DNA of 64,000 nt, from NCBI GenBank assembly GCA_009829735.1, contig CM020619.1, positions 4,727,727 through 4,791,726 on the forward strand. The letters are read 5' to 3'. Origin of the DNA: Pyropia yezoensis. Its lineage: Eukaryota > Rhodophyta > Bangiophyceae > Bangiales > Bangiaceae. Made by a program: the position numbers and the translations under genes. This document shows positions 61,822 through 64,000 of the stretch, piece by piece (the stretch's first letter is position 1; every line of letters begins with the position of its first letter). The notes under the pieces are model-generated. The model saw only the letters and a program-made list of their open reading frames with translations, was not told where the DNA came from and searched no databases.

Positions 61822-64000
61822 TCAGTGGGTAGACCCACTGCCCGAGGGAGGCCACTCACGCGTAAGCGCGTATACCTCCGTGCTCCACCGGTCGGCAATC
61901 TCACGACGGTCAATCACCCGAGTTACCTCGGTGCATAGCTGGACGAGGGTGCTGCGGCCAGCCTCCACGTCCTCCAGAGCTTTCTGGAGGCGGTCAAGCA
62001 CGCCACCGAAGCAACGCGCTGACCCAACCAGCGCAGCACCTGGGGGGATATCCCCCCAGCTAACAGAGAGACCCCCCCGCATTGCGCGGGTAACAAGGGC
62101 GTCAACGCCCTCATACCAGAGACAGGGACCCCCGTCAGGCATGACAGGGGCGGGAGGTAACACTGGCGCAGCCAGAGGAGCCACAGGAGCCGACACGGCT
62201 ACCACCGGAGCCGGTGGCACATGATACGAGGCCCGGTAGGACCCTACCGAAGGGGCTCCACCGTAACCCCGGCGGGGCTCCGCCCGACGACGGGACACCT
62301 CACGCTCCCCACCCGCAGAGCCCCACTCTCGGGGACGACGGCCAGCCGCCGCCGGTATCGGGTTACCGAACCACGGGGCAAGGACCTGAAGAGGGTCATG
62401 GATAACCATGGGAATACCCAGGTCAGCAGCAGCCTCGGTGGACGCCCACCCATGGCAACTGGGCTCACCCGGCTGAGTACGCCGGATACGCAACGAGTGA
62501 CGAGGCAAGGGGGTAGCCCCAGCCTGCGGGTCCCGGTACGGGGGAAGGGCCAACACCGCAGCCCAGTTCACGGCATCGTGAACCGCCAGCAGGGCCTCAA
62601 ACTCCCGGGCCAACCCGGTCTTGGCAGCTATCAGGTCCACGCCCAACTGCGCGATGTGCCGACGGACACCCGTCGGAAGATGAAACAGGCGCCCCTGCCG
62701 GCGGACGGACAGAAATAAGGAGGAAGCCTGCCCAAGGGTAACCTCAAGGGTGAAGGTACCCTGCAACGGGTGGACCGGACGGGAGGCCAACACACTCCCG
62801 AAGTAGCGGAGACAGGGGCCGGTGTCAAACCGGAAAGCAGGGGCGGGTTCCCACCCCTCCTGCCACAGAGGCGGGCGCACGGGAGTGTATACCGGCGCAC
62901 GACCGTTGCCGGTCTGCAACGCACACGCTATATCGGTGCGGAACGCATCCGCCCTGACACCATGGTTACGTCGCCAGCTCGACGCCGACTTCAACCCCGC
63001 CATAGGCGGGTAGGGAGCCGTCAACGACAGATACGGGGGTACCCCCGGGTAGTAGTCAAAGTCGGGATACCGACCGGTACTGCCCACCGTCTCCCCAAAC
63101 GCAACCGGCTCCGCCGCCGACGCAATCCCCCGAGCACTAGCCGGGTAGTCAATCTCCCGCGGCAACGCGGGGGCAATCAGGTCGCATACCCCGAAGATGG
63201 GGTCGAGGTAGACCTCACCCCGTCCCACCCGGGTGCGCCAGAGCTGCGCATGCCGGTCGTCCGGCTGACTCAGGATCCAATGGTGTTCCACCCGCACCGC
63301 GTTCGGCTGGTTGACCAGCCGCATCAACTCCCGCTCCCAACTCGGGTCCACCTTGACACGCCAGGAGGACTCTCCACGGGGATGGGGCACGCGGAAGTCC
63401 ACCCGCATCCGCCCATCGGATTCCATGGCCTCTTGCACAGACAGGCCTCGATCCCGAGCCACCAAGTCGGACATCGACATGGCGGGTTGACCCGCTGCCA
63501 CGGCGACGCCACCACCCAACGGGGCAACCCGGGCCGGCCCAGGAAGAATCGGGGGTGCCGGGGGACGCACCACCGGCAGAGGGGCCGGCGCCGGAGGCAC
63601 GCGCGGCCGAGGAGGAAGAAGAAGCGCGGGCGCCCGCCCGGAGTAGCTCCCGGTGTCAACGGCCATGGGGGAAGGAGCGTCTTGACCGCTCGACACCCGC
63701 GGCACCGCGGGTAGGGTACCGGCGCCGGCACCACCCGTCGACGTAGCCCCCGCCTCGGAAGGGGAAGGCACTTGGACAGCCTCCGGAGCCGGAGCACCGG
63801 CCGTGCGGACACCCGCACCGTCTTGACTCGCCGCACCGGGTGGCGCACCGCCACCACCACCCGCGTCAATGTCGGGGCCGCCTCGAGGAGTCACCGCCGG
63901 GACACCCGGACCACCTTGACCAGCCGGAGTCGGCTGCGGGTCGCCACTCCCGCCGCAGGGCGGACCATCTTGCGGTAGCTGCGGTGAACCGGCACCGGCA
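61822..64000 (-). CDS. Antisense accessory ORF of element 2 (5' part beyond the window)
   Basis: Open from the right window edge to TGA/TAA-type stop at 61822 (after SGSGSTH). Over 720 residues are visible: a Pro/Ala/Gly-rich linker, then LVARDRGLSVQEAMESDGRM, VEHHWILSQPDDRHAQLWRT, LKSASSWRRNHGVRADAFRT, FRFDTGPCLRYFGSVLASRP, TLEVTLGQASSLFLSVRRQG, AVHDAVNWAAVLALPP, LWYEGVDALVTRAMRGGLSV and a helical end (VLDRLQKALEDVEAGRSTLV, REIADRWSTEVYALTREWPP). It aligns along its length with 36014-38544 of element 1; differences are mostly substitutions and small indels in the linker. No recognisable enzyme, envelope, signal peptide or membrane segment. The role is unknown. It is opposite to and downstream of pol, not overlapping it. 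Confidence 0.8.
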   Translation of the reverse strand, partial: AGAGSPQLPQDGPPCGGSGDPQPTPAGQGGPGVPAVTPRGGPDIDAGGGGGAPPGAASQDGAGVRTAGAPAPEAVQVPSPSEAGATSTGGAGAGTLPAVPRVSSGQDAPSPMAVDTGSYSGRAPALLLPPRPRVPPAPAPLPVVRPPAPPILPGPARVAPLGGGVAVAAGQPAMSMSDLVARDRGLSVQEAMESDGRMRVDFRVPHPRGESSWRVKVDPSWERELMRLVNQPNAVRVEHHWILSQPDDRHAQLWRTRVGRGEVYLDPIFGVCDLIAPALPREIDYPASARGIASAAEPVAFGETVGSTGRYPDFDYYPGVPPYLSLTAPYPPMAGLKSASSWRRNHGVRADAFRTDIACALQTGNGRAPVYTPVRPPLWQEGWEPAPAFRFDTGPCLRYFGSVLASRPVHPLQGTFTLEVTLGQASSLFLSVRRQGRLFHLPTGVRRHIAQLGVDLIAAKTGLAREFEALLAVHDAVNWAAVLALPPYRDPQAGATPLPRHSLRIRRTQPGEPSCHGWASTEAAADLGIPMVIHDPLQVLAPWFGNPIPAAAGRRPREWGSAGGEREVSRRRAEPRRGYGGAPSVGSYRASYHVPPAPVVAVSAPVAPLAAPVLPPAPVMPDGGPCLWYEGVDALVTRAMRGGLSVSWGDIPPGAALVGSARCFGGVLDRLQKALEDVEAGRSTLVQLCTEVTRVIDRREIADRWSTEVYALTREWPPSGSGSTH

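Larger units (their letters stand above)
54401..64000 (+). mobile_element. Element 2: chromovirus-type Ty3/gypsy with antisense accessory ORF (runs off the window)
   Basis: Starts with its 5' LTR at 54401 and continues past 64000. It has the same plan as element 1, reversed: LTR, PBS, gag, GGGAAAC shift site, pol with chromodomain, hairpin array, accessory gene on the minus strand. Better preserved than element 1: pol is open and the visible accessory ORF has no lesion; gag has one in-frame stop. Confidence 0.92.

Noticed and set aside
1-64000. tRNA or rRNA genes
   Set aside because: I saw no tRNA cloverleaf consensus or rRNA-like conserved blocks by eye; a covariance-model scan would be decisive.

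Overview
The window is nuclear DNA of a GC-rich eukaryote. The signs are spliced genes with GT-AG introns, chromovirus-type Ty3/gypsy retrotransposons, Tc1 and PIF/Harbinger transposases, and proteins swollen by Gly/Ala/Pro runs. The high GC, the few short introns and a Hint (Hog) domain in an algal-looking secreted protein fit a bangiophyte red alga (Porphyra/Pyropia type). That assignment is inference, not proof.

Left third (1-19.7 kb): host genes in very GC-rich, homopolymer-rich DNA. The best gene is at 2099-4946 (+, three exons). It encodes a secreted DOMON domain, a complete DBH/PHM-type copper monooxygenase core, and a C-terminal Hint autoprocessing domain. On the minus strand are an FkbM-type methyltransferase with a membrane anchor (5819-8109, with a probable frame break in a 12-C run) and two paralogous regulator-like genes (10411-11910 and 17262-18419; the second has a bHLH-like segment). 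Between the paralogs lies a broken von Willebrand A-domain gene whose 3' end carries the C-terminal module of the first paralog.

Middle (19.7-35 kb): DNA-transposon debris. There is a 620-bp terminal-inverted-repeat (TIR) element with a 10-bp target duplication, a dead Tc1 transposase (DD34K), two inverted copies of a ~700-bp TIR element (one split by a solo LTR, the other preserving the empty site), a broken Harbinger transposase with a spliced partner gene, zinc-finger coding remnants and a truncated gag.

Right part (35-64 kb): nested LTR retrotransposons. Element 1 (35065-45954, minus) and element 2 (54401 to beyond the window, plus) belong to one chromodomain-bearing Ty3 family with 362-363 bp LTRs. 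Their gag and pol overlap in the -1 frame at a conserved GGGAAAC heptamer. Both carry a long antisense ORF between pol and the 3' LTR, separated from pol by four 24-bp-spaced hairpins. Between them lies a decayed element of a second Ty3 family (46.4-52.6 kb, plus), joined to an inverted LTR plus accessory-type ORF (52621-54400) that element 2 truncates. The antisense accessory gene, the frameshift site and the copper-monooxygenase/Hint fusion are the most interesting items.
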